Assembly (NCBI GenBank): GCA_914767715.1 | Contig: OU612072.1 | Location: forward strand, 11,780,001 to 11,844,000 | DNA: 64,000 nucleotides | Reading direction: 5' to 3' | Source: Membranipora membranacea | Lineage: Eukaryota; Bryozoa; Gymnolaemata; Cheilostomatida; Membraniporidae | In this document: positions 1 to 12,643 of the stretch, piece after piece | Numbering within the stretch: the first letter of the stretch is position 1 | Layout of the letters: every line of letters starts with the position of its first letter | The notes under the pieces: generated by a model | What the model was told of the DNA's origin: nothing | Seen by the model: only the letters and a program-made list of their open reading frames with translations | Database searches by the model: none | Translations under genes and position numbers: made by a program

Positions 1-583
1 CTGATAGTAATAATGTGAAGTTTGAGATTACAGTCAGTCAGTGTTACGTGAAATATCACATTTGAGACAATATAATATTAGCTTTCACACCACCGATGGC
101 GAAACAGGTTTTAAGAATTGGTAAAGACAGACCTGTAAGCACAGAGTGGTATGTAACCAACCGGAAATAGACCAGATGCAACATGCATAAAAATGGTAGA
201 AAATTAGACAGAGCATGCTAACCGCCTCCCCACTGACATCCTATACTCCGCATGCTCTCACAGAACATTCCTTAAAGTGATCAATTTCCTTGTCAAGAGC
301 AATACAGAACACAGGAATACAGAACACAGACACAACTGTGTGCTTGAATCATGTTTCAGTGAGCGCACATGGTTTGAACATCTACCTTCACTTCAGCCCG
401 CAGATCTTTGAGTTTGGTTCTCACTAGAGCTCTAGCTCCTCTGACTCTTATCATGGCCAGTACTGTCAGGGTGACAATTTTTGAAGCATGCACCAGTACT
501 ATTGAAAATTGATATATTTCTTGAGATTCGTTATCAAACAGTATGAATACCAGACAGAATTACTGTACTGGAGGAATGGCAAG

Positions 584-757
584 AAACCGACGATAGCAAC
601 TTTCTGGGGTGATAGCTCAACCAGAGAAAATGTTTTCATCACCATCTCTGAGGGTAGTCGCTACCATGATAAACCGACAATAACAATTTTCTGCGGTGAT
701 AGCTCAACCAGAGAAAATGTTTTCATCACCATCTCTGAGGGAAGTCGCTACCATGAT
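584..757. repeat. Two tandem copies of an 87-bp unit
   Basis: The unit starting at 584 is repeated at 671 with only a few substitutions. Because 87 is a multiple of three, the open frame across it carries two near-identical 29-residue blocks. No protein family is recognised, so this is more likely a local duplication in non-coding DNA than a gene. Confidence 0.8.
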
Positions 758-1010
758 AAAATCATATACAGAGATCTTAGTATTACTAGAATTTTTCGAG
801 AGATCTATACCAACGCTTCCAACTACATACAAATAACTAGGCTTGATCCATGGAAAAGAAGCTAGGGTGGTGAAAGTTGTTGACGTTTTTGAATGTGACA
901 AAAATGAGATGACAGAGTCAGTATTCTTTAAGCCTTGGATCATTAATTTGACACACAACATCATCTTCCTTCAAACCTCATTTTGAACACGAGGTGATGG
1001 TACAATTTAT

Positions 1011-1097
1011 AATCCATAAGTCCATAAGTCCATAAGTCCATAAATCCATATCCATATCCATATCTAAACCCATAAATCTATAAATCTATAAATCCAT
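1011..1097. repeat. Degenerate CCATAAGT/CCATAAAT simple tandem repeat
   Basis: Short 6-9-bp units of the type tccataag, tccatat and tctataaa follow each other for about 85 bp. This is a simple-sequence repeat with no coding potential. Confidence 0.8.
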
Positions 1098-2790
1098 AAT
1101 CTTATAAATATTAATGATTTTACATTATAGTTGAATTTTAAGGTGTTGGGATTTTATTGTGAAACTAACGTTGAGTTTAAAAGTACACAGAATTATTAAC
1201 AGCCTATCAGTAGATAGGATTTTATTTAAAAAAGAAAAACTAAACAACACTTAATGGTGTTTTATTACAACTGTAAATTAACCCTGGTTTGCGGAGATTT
1301 CTATTTTAGCATCAGCTTAGTATTACATCCCTACCTTCTGCTATATATATATGATGACCTGAACGCCAGAGCTATGAACGAGAATCGAAATAATATCATA
1401 CTACACACCATCACTCCTAGTAAAAGAAGAAGGAGAACACAATTACCAGTTACCATCAACCTCAGTAATACTTGCACCAGCTGCACCTAAGTGTACAACA
1501 CTATATCATCAAAGTGAAACCACATACCAAAAGACTGTGTCACAGGTACATCAGTGGCACAGCAATACGTATAGACAGCAGTTAGTATTAAGACAGGAAA
1601 GCAACAGGACCGTGGTCCTATTCAGCAGTGTCTTAGATTGTAAAGTGAAATAATTAATTGTATCGTTGTGTAATTCGGAGTAATTCCAGCTTATCTGTGC
1701 TATCAGTGTTTAAATCAGCACTCATCTGGCATTCTATATAACCAAGGATACGAGTGCAAAGACAGTCAGGTTAGAATATTCAGAACGCCTTTTAATATTT
1801 TTAACCTTATATAAATATTTTATACGTGTATTTTGTCTCAATTGAAATAAATGGTCAGGGTAATTAAATAAATAGTCTTAGTCTAAACAGATTAGTTTTA
1901 TGCCTGTCTGGTTGACACAAATAATTGGTAATCACAGCCACCTGACTCTTTAGTAGTCACAATTGTGTATTCAAAGGCGACCCAAAACCTCACGCACTTG
2001 TAGACGGCCTTGTCGGCACTTGTATGTACTAGATCATAAACAGATATCAAAAGCTGCAATATAATGACTTGTGATGATTTGAATAGACTGTGTATTATAA
2101 TAACCTTGAATAAAATTTAAGTTAAAACTTGTGACAACGTCTAGTGCATTAAGCTCATGAGTAGATAAACAGTGCGTGTATTACATTTTTGTCAGGATAT
2201 TAATTGATATCGTTCATTGATGACCATCAGAATTTATCGGAACAGTGTACTGTGTTTCAGCCTATCGTAGATCAGTGTATTGTTTATCAGTGTATCTTTG
2301 AGACCCTTCTGTGGGTTATATAATGATTTCATAATTCGAGCGAAGGCTTTCAGTGCTAAACTAAATAGAACCCAAAACAAAATAGAAAAGCCCACTCGCT
2401 CATCAGAGTAGACTCGGAGCAAGCTAATTACACCTTGTTGTGTACACGGCCCAGTCCGTTTCTCACAGTACCTCCTCAACCTCCATATCCGTCATCATTT
2501 TCAACGACTGTGCTGTTATCATTTCATCTACAACAGAGGTTAGTGATACATAGGCCTATAGTGTGAACAGAGATGCTACGACCAGACTAACCAGTTGACT
2601 AAACTTACAACAGAAGGTTTCTATACTACTTTTAACTTTACCACAGGGCACCACATGCACAGTGACAGCAGTATAAATCAAAAAAAGTAAATAAATGTGG
2701 TAGAAAACTGCCCCTAGTTAGTAGCAATCTTGACTGCAAGGTTAAGGTAATAAAATTCCTCCTGTGGCTGAAAAGGGACTGATATAATAT

Positions 2791-2983
2791 TGAGCTGTAC
2801 ATGGATTGGACATCTATTTGGTTGTGCTAGCTTTAAAACCCTAAGCTAACAAGTTTATTCATTCTTAACTTATTAAACAAAGCATCTTCTTTGTTTAACA
2901 TCTAATATACAACTAACAAAAAGGACTTTCACTTTACAAAGTGAAACTACTAAAGAATAATAACAAAACTGTAATACATAACA
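2791..2983 (-). repeat. 3' LTR of the Ty3/Gypsy element
   Basis: This 193-bp repeat matches 7442-7630 almost throughout; the last 80 bp or so on the plus strand are identical. Read on the minus strand it begins TG and ends CA, as LTRs do. A purine-rich stretch lies immediately inside it. Confidence 0.95.
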
Positions 2984-2997
2984 TTCTCCCACACTAT
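2984..2997 (-). other. Polypurine tract of the LTR element
   Basis: Read on the minus strand, the bases directly before the 3' LTR are GTGTGGGAGAA. This short purine-rich block sits where plus-strand DNA synthesis is primed in LTR elements. Confidence 0.6.
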
Positions 2998-3020
2998 ATA
3001 AAATTACATCAACAATGATT

Positions 3021-6000
3021 CTAAACAGTCATATCGTAGTCTTTAAGGAAAGTCGGGAGGCGGCGTTGTCTGCGTGGTCTTATCTGTTGAGCTGGTGTGG
3101 CCGCTGGCACCTCAGTAAATTCCTGACCCTCCACCGCAGTACTGGCAGCGGCACCGGTGACTGCCGAATCTAGTGGGGGAGTTTCTTCTGATTCAGGTCT
3201 CTCGTTAAATGTAGTTGGAATTTGGCCAACCTCCCTATCTACAACAGAAGAAGATGACATGTTATTTCTAAACAGAGATTTGCTTCTATCATTGACTTCA
3301 AACTCCTTTCCCTCCTCAAAATTATCTAATTCACAGGCCTTAAGCTGCTCTACATGCCTTTTCCAAATTACCAACTCGCCCCTCAGTTCGACCTGTATGC
3401 TGTAAGTGACAGGTGACATTTTGGCAACTACTACGCCTGATAACCACCCAGGTTTCCTAATGTTTCGATAGTCTCGAGCTATTACTGGATCTCCAATAAC
3501 AAACGCACGGGGATGCTGCACCCCTCCTGATTCTTGAGTGATACGAGCCCTCATATCCGGTCTCACCAAATCAAGCCTAGTGCGAATTCTACGGCCCATG
3601 AGCATTTCTGAGGGTATTTGACCAGTCAAAGAATGAGGTGTTGAGCGGTACACTAATAAAAACTCATGCAATCGATGTAGTTTAGAGAACTTACCGTTGC
3701 TCTTCTTTAACCCTCGTTTCAATGTTTTTACAAACCTTTCTGCGGCTCCGTTTGATGATGGATGAAATGGTGCTGAGAATATGCTCTTAACTCCATTTTT
3801 CTGGAGAAACTTCTGTAATTCCAGGCTAGGAAAAGGTGGTCCGTTGTCTGCAACGATCTCCTCTCATAGCCCTTGTCTTGAGAAGACACTTCTCAGAGCT
3901 TCGATGGTGCGCTCCGCATTGGTACCTCTTGACATCAGGATAACCTCTGTCCACTTTGAGAATGCGTCTACCATGACAAAGTAGTAATCTCCTTCAAACT
4001 GTGCGAAGTCTATATGTACCCTTTTCCATGGTCGATCCGGCCAAGCCCATGAGTTGTGGGACAGTTTAGGTGGGCTTTCAGCATTCTGCTGACATGGTGA
4101 GCATTTCCTTACTTCTGCCTCAATCTCTTTATCAATTTTAGGCCACCAGAAATGAATTCTTGCCAGTGCCTTCATCTTCACAATGCCTTGGTGACCCTGG
4201 TGAAGCTCCTCCAGAAGTTTAAATCTCAGTTTGTTGCGTATAATAACGCGATTTCCCCACAGAAGGCAGCCATCTTCTATCGTTATTTCATTCCTTTTAT
4301 GATGATAAACTTCCAGTGTTGCTTCAGACACTGCTGGCCAGCCAGTCTTCACACAGTGCATTACTTTGGAAAGTATGGGATCTGTACGAGTTTGACGTGC
4401 AATCTGTCTAGCTGTTACTGGGAGTGAAGCGAGAACTTCAGTATTACACTCTCTAGCTTCCTGTGTCCATTTGATGATCTCGGGATTTGTCTCCGTTTTC
4501 TTTAGTGGCAAACGTGACAGTGCATCAGCACAACCATTCTTGCTACCTGGTCTGTGTTGCACCTGGAATGTATATCCCGCTATTCCAATAGCCCATCTGA
4601 GAATCCAAGCAGCTGCAAGGCTGGGAAGCCCCTTTCGAGATCCTAATATATGACATAGTGGTTGATTGTCCGAGTATAATACAAATTTTCTACCATATAG
4701 ATAGTAATGAAACTTCTTGATACCATATATTATGGCTAGAGCTTCTCTGTCAATCTGAGAATAGTTCTTTTCAGCATCAGTCAGAGTACGTGAGGCAAAT
4801 GCTATTGGCCTCTCATGTTTGCCTCGTCCATGACTTATTACTGCTCCTAATCCTGCTGGAGAAGCATCCACAGCTAGATAAATCTCCTCCTTAGGGTCAT
4901 AGTGAGCCAGTACTGTGTCCTCTGTAATTTTTCTCTTGATCCTGTCAAATGAGTGTTGTCTCTCAGCTGTCCACTTCCATCTCTGCTTGTGCTGAAGTAA
5001 CTCATTTAGTGGTGCTGCTAAGGTAGACATGTTATCCACAAACTTTCTATACTGGTTTGCCAGGCCTAAAAATGACCTCATTTCTCCCGAGTTCTTTGGT
5101 GCTGGCGCATCTCTTATTGCCTCTGTTGCGCATGGATCTTTCCTGATGCCATTCTTATCTACCACATTTCCTAGGTACTGTATTGAAGGCATCATGTATT
5201 CACATTTGGAGCGTTGCAGCTTGAAACCATACTTGCTAAGACGGCTCAGAACTTCCTCCAGATTGTGTAAATGTTCCTGATCATTCTTTCCAGTGACAAT
5301 GATGTCATCAAGATAGCATCGACAATCCAAACCCTGGAGCACTCTGTCCATCACACTTTGAAACAATGATGGTGCTGCTGATATGCCGTAAGGGACTCTG
5401 GTTGGTGCAAACAACCCACAGTGAGTGTTGATAGCCACATAAGCCTGAGAGTCCTCGTCAAGCTCAATCTGTTGGTATGCTTGAGACAGATCTAGCTTAG
5501 TAAACTTTTCCCCTCCGTTTAGCTTTGTCAGTAATTCTTCAATGTTTGGCATCGGGTGTTCTGGCACCTTCAGATGCGGATTGATGGTCACAGAGTAGTC
5601 TCCACATATTCTGTACTTTCCTGATGGCTTCTTCACCGGTACTATTGGAGCTCCCCACTCACTGTAATCAATCCTTGAAAGAATACCTTCTGACACAAGT
5701 CTGTCCAGCTCCTCTTTGATGGGTTCTCTCACTGCATACGGTACTGACCTTGGTTTGAAAAACCGAGGTGTAGCCCCTCCTTTCAGCTCTAGCTTGACCT
5801 TGATATCTTTCACCTTGCCAAGTTGACCATCAAACAAAGTGCTGTACTTGTGTACCAAACAACTAGTTGGGTTATTTTCCTTCAGTGACTTGATGAACTT
5901 CCAGTCTACCTGTATCTTTGCAAGCCAATCACGTCCAAGTAGAGCAGGACCCTTTGACTCTGCAACAATCAAAGGCATATCAGTATAAACAGCGTCATGA

Positions 6001-7070
6001 TACTTAACATTTACTTTACATTCCCCAAGAACTTTGATTGGTTGCCCTGTTATCGTTGTAAGGCCTACGTCACTTGGTTCCAACTTTTCAACACCAAGGG
6101 TTTTGAACTGCTTTGGTGATATAACTGACACTGCAGCACCTGTGTCTAGTTCCAAATCTAAAGGTACATCAATTACCCTCATCTGTATCATAAATGGGGG
6201 TAGGCCTACCCTTTTAGATTCACCAACTTTGCTCACCCTAACTGCATGTAAATAATCATCGTATTCAGATTCTGAGTCTGAACTAGCAACTGATTGCGTT
6301 TGATCCACTTTGTAAACCTTTTGTTTCCTATATTTGTGTTTACTAGTCTTAGGTGTGCCTGTGAAACTTTTCCTATCTGGACAGTCAGCTTTGAAATGCC
6401 CTTCTTTACCGCAATGGAAACAAGCACGAGAGCTTTTAGTACTCTCTTTATTTCTAAAATCTTTAGATTTCTTACCTGAGAATTGCAGTTTGTGAATTTC
6501 TCCTGTCATGTTGTCCACATGCTTTCTAGCACGCTCATGTCCTTGAGCTGTATTGAAAGCACCCACTAAGGTGAGGTTTTGCTCACCTAAAAGTTTTTTC
6601 TGGGTATCCCGGTCACGTAGACCAATCACAAACATATCTCTCAGTGCTTCCTCCCTAAATGCTTCAAAACTACATGTCTCTGCTAGTTTTCTCAAGGCAT
6701 TTAAAAACTCTGACACGGACTCATCCGCTGTTTGTCTTCTATTATAAAAAACATATCTCTCTGCTATGACTACAGGAGCTGGAGACAGGTGGCCTTTGAC
6801 CAACTTTTGTAACTCATCTAAGGATTTGGTGTCTGGTTTGTCTGGGTGACACAGTATTCTTATCAACGAATAGCACTTTCTACCTACTCTTGACAGAAGT
6901 ATAGCCTTACACTTTGGAACATCAGTTTCTTTGGTTTTGTCAACACCATTTGCAATAAAATATTGGTCTAGAATTTCACACCACTCTTCCCACAATGTTT
7001 TAGCCTGCTCATCATCAAGATCAAACTGATCTATATCACAATACCCAGCAGTAGCCATTTTGATTGACAC
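3021..7070 (-). CDS. Gag-Pol polyprotein of the Ty3/Gypsy element, with one internal stop
   Basis: A single reading frame of about 1350 codons covers Gag and Pol without a frameshift between them. In order from the Met at 7070: a Gag-like region; a CCHC zinc knuckle (CFHCGKEGHFKADC) near residue 215; an aspartic protease with DTGA near residue 308; reverse transcriptase with YLDD encoded at about 5297-5316 (residues 585-588); RNase H starting near LAVDAS; an integrase HHCC zinc domain and the start of its catalytic core. A TGA at 3864-3866 stops translation after 1068 residues, inside the integrase core. The same frame then continues to 3021 with the rest of integrase and a C-terminal tail. 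A CGA-to-TGA transition is one possible cause. Gag and Pol in one frame occurs in some Ty3/Gypsy lineages. Confidence 0.93.
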
Positions 7071-7422
7071 TCACTATCTTACACTAAAGATAAGCCTACA
7101 CAGACTGTATTTTGACTCTAACTAATAGCACTCACCAACAAGTTCCTAGCTCCAAGGAAATGTTGCACCCTGAGTATGCCTGCTCAAAGCTCTGAGTACA
7201 CCTTAGTCTATGTTCAAACTGCCCTAGTTGTGCCTAGTGTTTGAATCCTTGACCTACAGGTGCTTACTACAACCAAGTAAGCACCTGTGCTGTTAGTGTT
7301 GCAACAAGAGCACAAAACATACAATTTAATCTAACTAAAGAATGAAAAAGAATATCCTAGAACAATACTTCCTTCTGGTCTGCAGTTGAAGTCTGTTTCT
7401 TCTTGAGCAGTGGGCTTCAAAT

Positions 7423-7440
7423 CACTATATCTCGTCGCCA
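7423..7440 (-). other. Putative primer-binding site
   Basis: One base inside the 5' LTR, the minus strand reads TGGCGACGAGATATAG. TGG at this position is expected, because it pairs with the CCA end of a tRNA. I cannot name the tRNA without a tRNA set for this genome. Confidence 0.6.
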
Positions 7441-7441
7441 T

Positions 7442-7630
7442 TGAGCTGTACATGTATTGGACATCTATTTGGTTGTGCTAGCTTTAAACCCTAAGATAAC
7501 AAATTTATTTATTCTTAACTTATTAAAAGCATCTTCTTCGTTTAACATCTAATATACAACTAACAAAAAGGACTTTCACTTTACAAAGTGAAACTACTAA
7601 AGAATAATAACAAAACTGTAATACATAACA
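7442..7630 (-). repeat. 5' LTR of the Ty3/Gypsy element
   Basis: This 189-bp partner of the repeat at 2791-2983 lies upstream of gag on the minus strand. It is followed on the plus strand by AATAT, the second copy of the target-site duplication. Confidence 0.95.
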
Positions 7631-7635
7631 AATAT

Positions 7636-8093
7636 AGGCCTAGTATAGGCAAAGAAAGAATTTAAAGATGGTGTGACTTTTTGATTGTTGTGTGTGACTG
7701 TGAGTGACTGGGTGATGGAGGACTTACTAAAACTTTTAGCTTCTACCAAATAAATATCATTCATTTCTAAATCTTATTGATGTTTCTGTGACCTCTTTAA
7801 CCACTTTTGACACTTTCACTTACCTTTGAACAGAGTTACAACTTCTTCTGCACATGTAGAATCACCTAAAATTGATCTCAAAATAACCTCCATTTCTTCC
7901 AATTTCCCCACACGCCAATTGCAGATGACAAATTGAAGGAAGGTTGTATGAAGGTCATAGTCTGAAATCATACTGCAAGCAGTATGATAATTTTAATACT
8001 TTTTGAGTTATATTTACCTGTAGATGTTTATGGTCCTATATCCGGTTTCTGAGGTCAAGAGGAAGAAAAGATTGTTCCCTGGTTATGTGTAAA
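7636..8093. other. Intergenic, nothing recognised
   Basis: This AT-rich sequence lies between two mobile elements. I see no exon, RNA gene or repeat that I can support. Confidence 0.5.
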
Positions 8094-8102
8094 CATCTTC
8101 AG

Positions 8103-8629
8103 GGGTAACTGTAAATTGCTGAACAGACTGAACAGACTACTATTTGTTTGATTCTTTACATGATTGGCTAATTTTGCATAAGCATGGACAATTCTTTATA
8201 TTCTTCTCATTAAATTATTTATTTTAAGTTTGCATTCACCTTGGTTTCTTTCAATTTTATTCACAGTAATTTTTTCGTCGTAACACTAATAGTGAATGGA
8301 TGGAAAGTAGCCCCCCTCCCCCTATAAACAAAGCTTGTTAAGACTGGCTAGATGGAAGGTTGAGCTGGATAATGTTTCTGGTGTCCAATTTCCAGAACAC
8401 CATCAGATTTGGTCAGAAATGGCACATTGATTGCTTCATTTGCTTGCCCAAAATGTGTTATATTAGGTGCCAACAGGAACTTAATGACTCATCAAATCAT
8501 TTGGTTAAGAGGAATATGTTTGAGAAGTGATAGTCACCCAGAGAAATGACTACAAATGATAATTTTAGTCTGAGAATTTCTGTTCAGCTGTTCAGTCCGT
8601 TCAGCCTGTTCAGCAATTTACAGTTACCG
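8103..8629. mobile_element. Non-autonomous DNA transposon (MITE-like), 527 bp, 9-bp target duplication
   Basis: The ends are inverted copies of GGTAACTGTAAATTGCTGAA extending for about 35 bp with a few mismatches. The 9-bp sequence CATCTTCAG flanks it on both sides (8094-8102 and 8630-8638). There is no transposase frame inside. A 9-bp duplication is typical of Mutator-like elements, but the terminal motif alone does not prove the superfamily. Confidence 0.85.
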
Positions 8630-8638
8630 CATCTTCAG

Positions 8639-11164
8639 CTTATAAACTTGTCATCAATCAGATTGGTTAGGTTCCCATCCAGCAACTTGACATGAGAGGG
8701 GGCCTTATCACTCTGAACAGCACAGGATTTACCCCCTTTTCACTAGCACTATAAGCATACATTGATCCTAGCCCTTTGCACTTGGTGTGTTGTGCACAAC
8801 TACCCCTTATTTATAGATTTCACTGTGCAGCTCCAACTCTCCAAAACACCCCCTTAAACGTGTTTTTAGGCCGAGCATGGTGGGTAAATTTTGGTGAGTC
8901 CCCCCCCCTGGGGTTTGTTGCAAAATAAAACCAAAGTTATCAATTAACTATTCACATACCGTGCTCTGTTTTGTCCAAACGGTAATGATGATTTTCTATC
9001 GTATGCTGTCAACATGTGATTCTGCTCTGATCATAAGGTGACATATAAATCATATGACCAGGAGAGTTGTTTTGGCTAGCAGGCTGCCAATAGTTCTTAT
9101 CTTTCAACGGGATCGGTGACATTTTGTTTTCGGCCAGGGAGTCCTTGTTTTATGCTAGATGTTTTGGACACTGTTCTGCACATAGTTTTAATGTTATGCA
9201 ACTAATGTTAGAGAGGTTGGATCCCCTGATATGAAAGTGCTAAGGATCAGAGGCCCGTCACCTTTTTGACTTAAAAGCCAACCTGCTCTGCTGATTTGGG
9301 AACCGCTATATTTGCTGACTGCTATATTTCTGACTGCTGGATCTTCTGACTACTGTGTTTCGAAATATCAAATCAGGTTAGTTGAGTAAATAAAAAGTGG
9401 TGATTCCTTTCCCGACCTCTTAAATAGAACTTGAATGATGTATGATTATAGTACAATAGAAAAGATGGTAGAAAAAATCTCCAATTGATTGTGACAGGTG
9501 AAGAGGAGGCATATCAATAATAAATGATTAATTGAGGAATTGCACACCCTGATGCAATGAAACAAGATTTTCATATCTTTGGGGAGTTTCTGTTTCTAAG
9601 AAGGTTCCACTGCAATGTAAAATTCTGATAACACTTAATTAGTCGATTGAACTCACTTTCTTATCCATTGAAAGACTCTGTCTTTGAAATTAACAAGAGC
9701 TCGCTAGCACTAACAAGGAAAATTTGCGAACACAGACACCTGCTTGCAAATCAAGACAAAACACATCGGCAATCAAACTCTTTTAAGGCAATTCAACTTT
9801 TTATTTGCACCTTCCGCTTGATAGAACACAGACAACGTATTGCAAATGAAGGCTGCTTACAGCAAAGAACTGAAGTGATACAAAGGCGGATGTTGCTTTT
9901 GGATTTCATGATGTGGTAGATTAGCTTCTTTTCTCCTTACCATGAAACCTTTTTTCACAACACTCATAATTTAATTAGACTGAAATAATGTTACGCCATG
10001 ACAATTCAAATGACCTGTAAGGAGCCATAAGAAAAAGAAAATGTACAACATTTTGTGGCGCATTTCTCATCTGGCTGTCTCAGGATGATATGCACATTCT
10101 TTCTTTAACCTTAACAGCATTGAATAGGTCGATCAAGAAGTTGTTTACCGTGCTGAAAAGCATGTCTGTTATACATAAGGGGTTATGGGTGAGTGATCCC
10201 TGTGATCAGCTAAGATGACAATTAATGCCAATATTAAAAGCCTGTGGCTACTTTTATTGACCATGTTTGACTATGTTGTAAAGCTGAATCTGACTCGGAA
10301 TGCTCATTTTGAAATCAGCAGAAAAGCTCAATTTTCTGAACAAGTCAGGAAATTGAAAATGGTTGTATTCTGGATGGCTTGCGAATTTGGATGATTCTAT
10401 GATGTTTTATATGACACATTATATGATGCATAATATAATGCATCTTACGAAACATTATATAGCACATTATGAGATTGATTTTTATGTTTAAGAATTTATT
10501 ACATAGAAAATTCCTGAGTGACATATATCAACATTCAACACCAGTGATATCGGACAAGGATGACCACGACCAAAGGGGTACATAACATATAGGTTGCATA
10601 CACAGCCAAGGACATGATCCAAAATGTACTTGCGTGTAGGTCAGAGCACAGACATGGTTGCCATAGGCACGATCCCACTGGGCATTGTTATATGGATTAA
10701 TTTTTCAACACCGCTGCTTTAATTTTATTTTCATTTTCCATATTTTTTCATGTGTGTATATTGCTTACTATATAATAACTAAAATTGATAAAACTGTATA
10801 AAGGTATATATAAAACCACCTCCCACAGGCGCTCTGTCGGGCCACCGAAGGAACCAGGCTGTGTTTATGTCTCCATTCCGTTCACCTTACTTGTTTTCAG
10901 CCTTTTTTGTACCTAAATTGTTGGAGCTGGTATTTTAGGTTGTGGTCTGATGATAAAGAGTAAATTAATTCCTTAGAAAATGTTCTTAAAAATAGTTTCA
11001 AAGTTAAGGTCAAGTATGAAGGACAGATATGACTGCAAGGCAAAGGGCCGAAAACCCTCTCATGTTCAAATTGTCTGTAGAAGATTGTGAGGTCAAACAT
11101 TCTTACATGGATGCAATGCAAACCCTTAATAAGATATATTTTCCTTCAGTTTTTACATGAATCT
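8639..11164. other. Intergenic, no gene recognised
   Basis: The open frames here (for example at 9647-9919 plus and 10897-11121 minus) have no recognisable domain. Short AT-rich palindromic motifs occur near 10400-10470. Nothing else is supported. Confidence 0.5.
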
Positions 11165-11640
11165 TTGTCGAATGGTTCCTGCAGATCTGGTGTGGTTCCA
11201 GCTGGCATCAACTATCATGCCTATCAACAAGAGAGGTCGAAGGAGAGAGCCTTTTAACCCATCTATGACTAACATGAAATACATTAGAAGATAGACAATC
11301 ACTGTTCTTAAAATGCCAGCCCGATTTCAGAAAGAGGCATGGCTATGACACTTAACAATGATAAACAATATCAGAACTCATTCAAACATATCATATAAAT
11401 GACTCTGTTAGACCTAGACGTGAATGACTTTTCAAAAGTGTTTGACCGTGCCTCATGCAGCAATGTGGCTGGCTGTTCTTACACTCTCTGTGACTGATGC
11501 ATAATTCTCTGATCACATTGTTGCCTCAGAAGCCCCACAGGGCAGTGTCTTTGGGGTTCTCATTCTCTTTATTAGTATCCACAACATGCCAATCTGTGTT
11601 AACAATCACACTCTTCCACAGTTGAATCTCTGGAATACTA
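11165..11640 (+). pseudogene. Decayed non-LTR (LINE) reverse transcriptase fragment
   Basis: Conserved reverse-transcriptase blocks can be read in shifting plus-strand frames: a block like IMPINKRGRR near 11215, a QPDFRKRHG-like block near 11325, LDVNDFSKVFDR near 11410 (compare LDFSKAFD), and SEAPQGSVFGVLILF near 11530 (compare PQGSVLGPLLF). The frames are interrupted by stops and shifts and no intact ORF remains. The order and spacing fit a non-LTR reverse transcriptase. The clade cannot be named from these fragments. Confidence 0.8.
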
Positions 11641-11644
11641 CCAA

Positions 11645-12305
11645 ATCAGATCACAAATAGATGCCTTTTGAGCTGAATATTCTTGGCAGATGTGCTTTGA
11701 TGGTATAAAGTATGAACATAATATAATTCTGTATGGAAGATTTTGTTTGGTATAGTGCATGTGAATATTGCACTATATGGTAATATACGGATATTTTATG
11801 CACGCCAGATCATTGGCTAAATAAGTCAACTATAACAGGGTTTATATCAAATTTTGATATTCGGTGCAATGCTCCAAACAGAAGCTCAGAAAAAATGGGA
11901 TTTTAACCAATATTGCCCTCTTCAACTGTCTACCCAGCCACAGGAGTAATATTTGTGGGGGAGAGGAAAAATGTGTCAGACAATGAATTTCATGATAATA
12001 TACTCAGTATATGTATCTTACTTAGTGTTTTGTAGTTGGTTTATAAGAAAGACTAATTTCTCAAAAAATAACAAATTAATAGCTGATGAAAAAGAAGGTC
12101 GCTTTATCACTATTTCTCCTCCATTATTTCCTGAAATTTGTGTCTTCAGTGTTCCTTGTTATCATGATATCCTAGCAAGAATTTCCTCAACACTGTTCCT
12201 CAAACATTTCCTAAGACTTTTATTTCTCTGTTTGATATTTACAGTGCAATATCCTTGACACGTCGAATAGTTAACCTTCACCCATTTTGTAACGTCACAG
12301 GAAAG
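11645..12305. other. Intergenic, upstream of the lectin gene
   Basis: No coding exon is recognised. The 101-codon frame at 11953-12258 is AT-rich and has no domain. The segment ends just before the lectin TATA box. Confidence 0.5.
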
Positions 12306-12309
12306 ATGG

Positions 12310-12317
12310 TATAAAAG
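12310..12317 (+). promoter_or_regulatory. TATA box of the C-type lectin gene
   Basis: TATAAAAG lies about 70 bp upstream of a good splice donor (AAAAG/GTAAAT, exon end at 12381). That donor pairs with an acceptor at 12617-12618 just before the lectin start codon. This gives a short untranslated first exon starting around 12340. Confidence 0.7.
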
Positions 12318-12643
12318 ACACAAGCATGTTTGTAAGCGATAGTCGAGCAGATACTGATTCATGATTCACATTACAGAAAAGGTAAATGTTTCAAACTGTA
12401 TTGGATCTTTCAGATAAGCTGTTTTCCTTGTTAAAATTGTGATCAATATTTTGTCTGTCCCTGCTAACTATTTATTGCCAACTGTGATTTTTTTTCTCTG
12501 TGGCATTAGTTTTTCTCAACTTTATTGAGTTGTAAACTTTCAGAAAAGCGCAACAATAATGTCATGATGGCTGCAGTATATACACTTCAAACATACTGCA
12601 TCCTCGTTCTTCTTACAGAGGTTTGGTGTTACCGTACTCAAAT

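Larger units (their letters stand above)
1..2785. other. Intergenic sequence, no gene recognised
   Basis: I see no convincing coding exon here. Open frames are short and have no recognisable domain. The stretch holds an 87-bp tandem duplication and a short simple repeat, annotated separately, and ends at the target-site duplication of the LTR retrotransposon. Confidence 0.5.
2791..7630 (-). mobile_element. Ty3/Gypsy-type LTR retrotransposon, near complete
   Basis: Two direct terminal repeats of about 190 bp bound a 4.84-kb element with Gag and Pol on the minus strand. The flanking 5-bp sequence AATAT occurs at 2786-2790 and at 7631-7635, a perfect target-site duplication. Pol order is protease, reverse transcriptase, RNase H, integrase, the Ty3/Gypsy order rather than the Ty1/Copia order. 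No env-like frame follows pol. The LTRs differ at five substitutions and two small indels, so the insertion is not brand new. One in-frame stop interrupts the polyprotein in the integrase region, so this copy is probably not autonomous. Confidence 0.95.

Noticed and set aside
704-964. Minus-strand ORF across the 87-bp duplication
   Set aside because: It shows no domain, no good start context and composition like its surroundings.
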